DNA of 6,468 bases from SZAS-103 sp038323475. GTDB lineage: Bacteria; Pseudomonadota; Gammaproteobacteria; Xanthomonadales; Xanthomonadaceae. A model generated the notes under the pieces. That model was not told the DNA's origin. It saw nothing but the letters and a program-made list of their open reading frames with translations, and searched no databases. Shown here piece by piece: positions 5,284 through 6,468 of this stretch. The DNA lies in contig JBBQHA010000162.1 in assembly GCA_038323475.1 (NCBI GenBank), positions 1-6,468 of the forward strand. Reading direction: 5' to 3'. A program made the translations under genes and the position numbers. The first letter of the stretch is position 1. Each line of letters begins with the position of its first letter.

Positions 5284-6147
5284 TCAGCCAATCGCCCGCA
5301 CAAACAGTGACTTCCCGCCGCCTGGGCCGCCGGCGCGCTCTTCCACCGCGAACTGGGCTGGGTGGCGCTTCAGCAGGTCGCTGAGCTTGCGATGGCCGTA
5401 CAGGCGCGAATCGAAATCCGGGCGGATCTTGGTGAGGTAACTGCCGACCGCGCCAAGATGCGCCCAGCCCTGCTCGTCGGACGCTTCCTCGATCGCGCGC
5501 CGCAGCAATTCCAGCGGCAGCGGAAGGATCGCGGTCTTCGCAGGCTTCGAGATTGGAGCCGCGGTCGCGACTGCGGGCGGAGGCGCCGGGGCCGAAGCCG
5601 GAACCGCCGGCTTCGCGGACTTCCTCGCAGATCGCGTGTTGCCCGTCTTCGCAAGCGTGGCGGCGGGCGCCTCGACATCCGCGCGCAGCACCTCGGTATA
5701 GATGAACTTGTCGCAAGCCTGCACGAACGCATCCGGCGTCTTGCGCTCGCCGAATCCGTACACGATCAGGCCCTCCTCGCGCATCCGCTGCGCCAGCCGG
5801 GTGAAGTCGCTGTCGCTCGACACCAGGCATACGCCGTCGAAGCGCGCGGTGTACATCAGGTCCATCGCGTCGATGATCAGCGAACTGTCGGTCGCGTTCT
5901 TGCCACTGGTGTAGGCGAACTGCTGCACCGGGTTGATCGAATACTTGAGCAGCACCTGCTTCCACTGCTGCAGCCGCGTCGAGGTGAAGTCGCCATAGAT
6001 GCGCTTGACGCTCGCGACGCCGAACTTCGCAACCTCCGCAAGCAAACCCTCGATGACCGACGGCTGCGCGTTGTCCGCGTCAATCAGCACCGCGAGCCGG
6101 CGCTGGCCATCGTCGCTGTCGGGTTTGCTGGTATTCCTGGGTTTCAT
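5284..6147 (-). CDS. NYN-domain (LabA/PIN-like) protein with C-terminal OST-HTH/LOTUS domain
   Basis: The protein has 287 residues. The ATG at 6147 follows AAGGAACCCCC. The N-terminal NYN domain (about 16-155) has the acidic set of PIN-like nucleases: L-I-D-A-D-N at 21-26 (D23, N26), T-D-S-S-L-I-I-D-A-M-D at 86-96 and S-S-D-S-D-F at 110-115 (D112, D114). A low-complexity Ala/Pro/Lys linker spans about 160-205. The C-terminus (about 208-287) looks like an OST-HTH/LOTUS domain: L-E-L-L-R-R-A-I, W-A-H-L-G-A-V-G-S-Y-L, F-D-S-R-L-Y-G-H-R-K-L-S-D-L-L, then F-A-V-E-E and L-F-V-R-A-I. NYN domains are predicted metal-dependent RNases and LOTUS domains bind RNA or helicases, so a cytoplasmic RNA-processing role is likely. 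No specific target is known. The catalytic acids look intact. Confidence 0.88.
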   Translation of the reverse strand: MKPRNTSKPDSDDGQRRLAVLIDADNAQPSVIEGLLAEVAKFGVASVKRIYGDFTSTRLQQWKQVLLKYSINPVQQFAYTSGKNATDSSLIIDAMDLMYTARFDGVCLVSSDSDFTRLAQRMREEGLIVYGFGERKTPDAFVQACDKFIYTEVLRADVEAPAATLAKTGNTRSARKSAKPAVPASAPAPPPAVATAAPISKPAKTAILPLPLELLRRAIEEASDEQGWAHLGAVGSYLTKIRPDFDSRLYGHRKLSDLLKRHPAQFAVEERAGGPGGGKSLFVRAIG

Positions 6148-6247
6148 GGGGGTTCCTTGATGCGGTGATGGCAGGGATTCACCCTACCCATTCGGCGCTG
6201 CCAAGACGATTGGCCGTTGCCACAAAGTGACCCACGCGCGGGCGGTC

Positions 6248-6253
6248 TGTCAA
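6248..6253 (-). promoter_or_regulatory. Possible -35 element for the NYN gene
   Basis: TTGACA, an exact sigma-70 -35 match, is read on the minus strand at 6253-6248, about 100 bp before the NYN start. No good -10 hexamer lies 16-18 bp downstream (TCACTT at 17), so only half a promoter is visible. The rest of 6148-6329 shows only small hairpins such as AGCGA-tttt-TCGCT at 6294-6307. Confidence 0.25.
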
Positions 6254-6329
6254 AAAAGCGTGGCGCGCGCCAATAGGCGGAAAATAGGGCCAGAGCGATT
6301 TTTCGCTTCAAGCGCCAATTCACTCCGGC

Positions 6330-6468
6330 TGTCGGCGCCGACTGAATATTGAACCGCTCTGCCGATTGAAAAGTGAACCGGGACGGGACGCTGTGGTTTG
6401 CTCCAGCGTGTGTGGATGAGTGTAGCTCTGTTGTCGTTTGGGTTGCTTTGCTGAGTGGATGTTGGAAG
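6330..6468 (+). mobile_element. Probable end of an IS21-family element, running off the window
   Basis: GACTGAATATTGAACCG (6340-6356) and GATTGAAAAGTGAACCG (6364-6380) match at 14 of 17 positions and are 24 bp apart. Such iterated TGAAAA-TGAACC motifs are characteristic of IS21-family termini, which start with TG. TGTCGGCGCCGA at 6330 would fit as the terminal bases. An ATG at 6459 (M-L-E...) could begin the IstA transposase, but only three codons are visible. The assignment rests on the terminal repeats alone. Confidence 0.5.

Noticed and set aside
6294..6307. AGCGA-tttt-TCGCT hairpin as a terminator.
   Set aside because: The stem is short, there is no T-run after it on either strand, and no gene ends nearby.

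Overview
The window is GC-rich bacterial DNA with strong C/G preference at third codon positions and tightly spaced genes on both strands. The lineage looks proteobacterial, probably Gammaproteobacteria near the Lysobacterales/Xanthomonadales. This rests on GC bias, gene types (a cytochrome P460-family protein, a DHH phosphoesterase, an NYN/OST-HTH protein) and two styles of dispersed repeat: one with the arm ATCCCTCGCTATGCTCGGGAT and one with the core GGTTCGACAGGCTCACCACG. The assignment is an inference from general familiarity, not a search result.

Layout, left to right. A TPR-like protein gene cut by the left edge (to 773, +) is followed by a periplasmic cytochrome P460-family gene (900-1433, +). 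Next come a 22-bp-period repeat block (1456-1619) and a small OB-fold-like lipoprotein gene (1634-2014, +). A GC hairpin separates that gene from a convergent lipoprotein gene of unknown function (2087-2593, -). A 323-bp divergent intergenic region holds a nested inverted repeat that could be a structured leader of the minus-strand lipoprotein, and an FNR/Anr-like box (2798-2811) ahead of the DHH gene (2917-3855, +). Then a gene-free stretch of about 650 bp is mostly a roughly 149-bp tandem repeat array (3941-4418).

Right of the array, all genes are on the minus strand. A secreted NTR/TIMP-like protein gene (4509-5051) has noticeably less GC-biased codons than its neighbours. Directly upstream of it lies what looks like the 5' remnant of another gene (5086-5229). 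Then comes an NYN-domain plus OST-HTH (LOTUS) protein gene (5284-6147). The last 140 bp carry two imperfect copies of a GA[CT]TGAA...TGAACCG motif typical of IS21-family ends, so an IS21-like element probably begins at about 6330 with its transposase running out of the window.

The genes do not form one obvious pathway. Four of the seven encode exported proteins: one haem protein, two lipoproteins and one secreted NTR-like protein. The other three encode a TPR-like protein with no visible export signal, a DHH phosphoesterase and an NYN nuclease-like protein. I see no complete new system. The most useful leads are the repeat array, the possible RNA leader, the FNR-like box before the DHH gene, and the evidence of rearrangement around 4440-5230.
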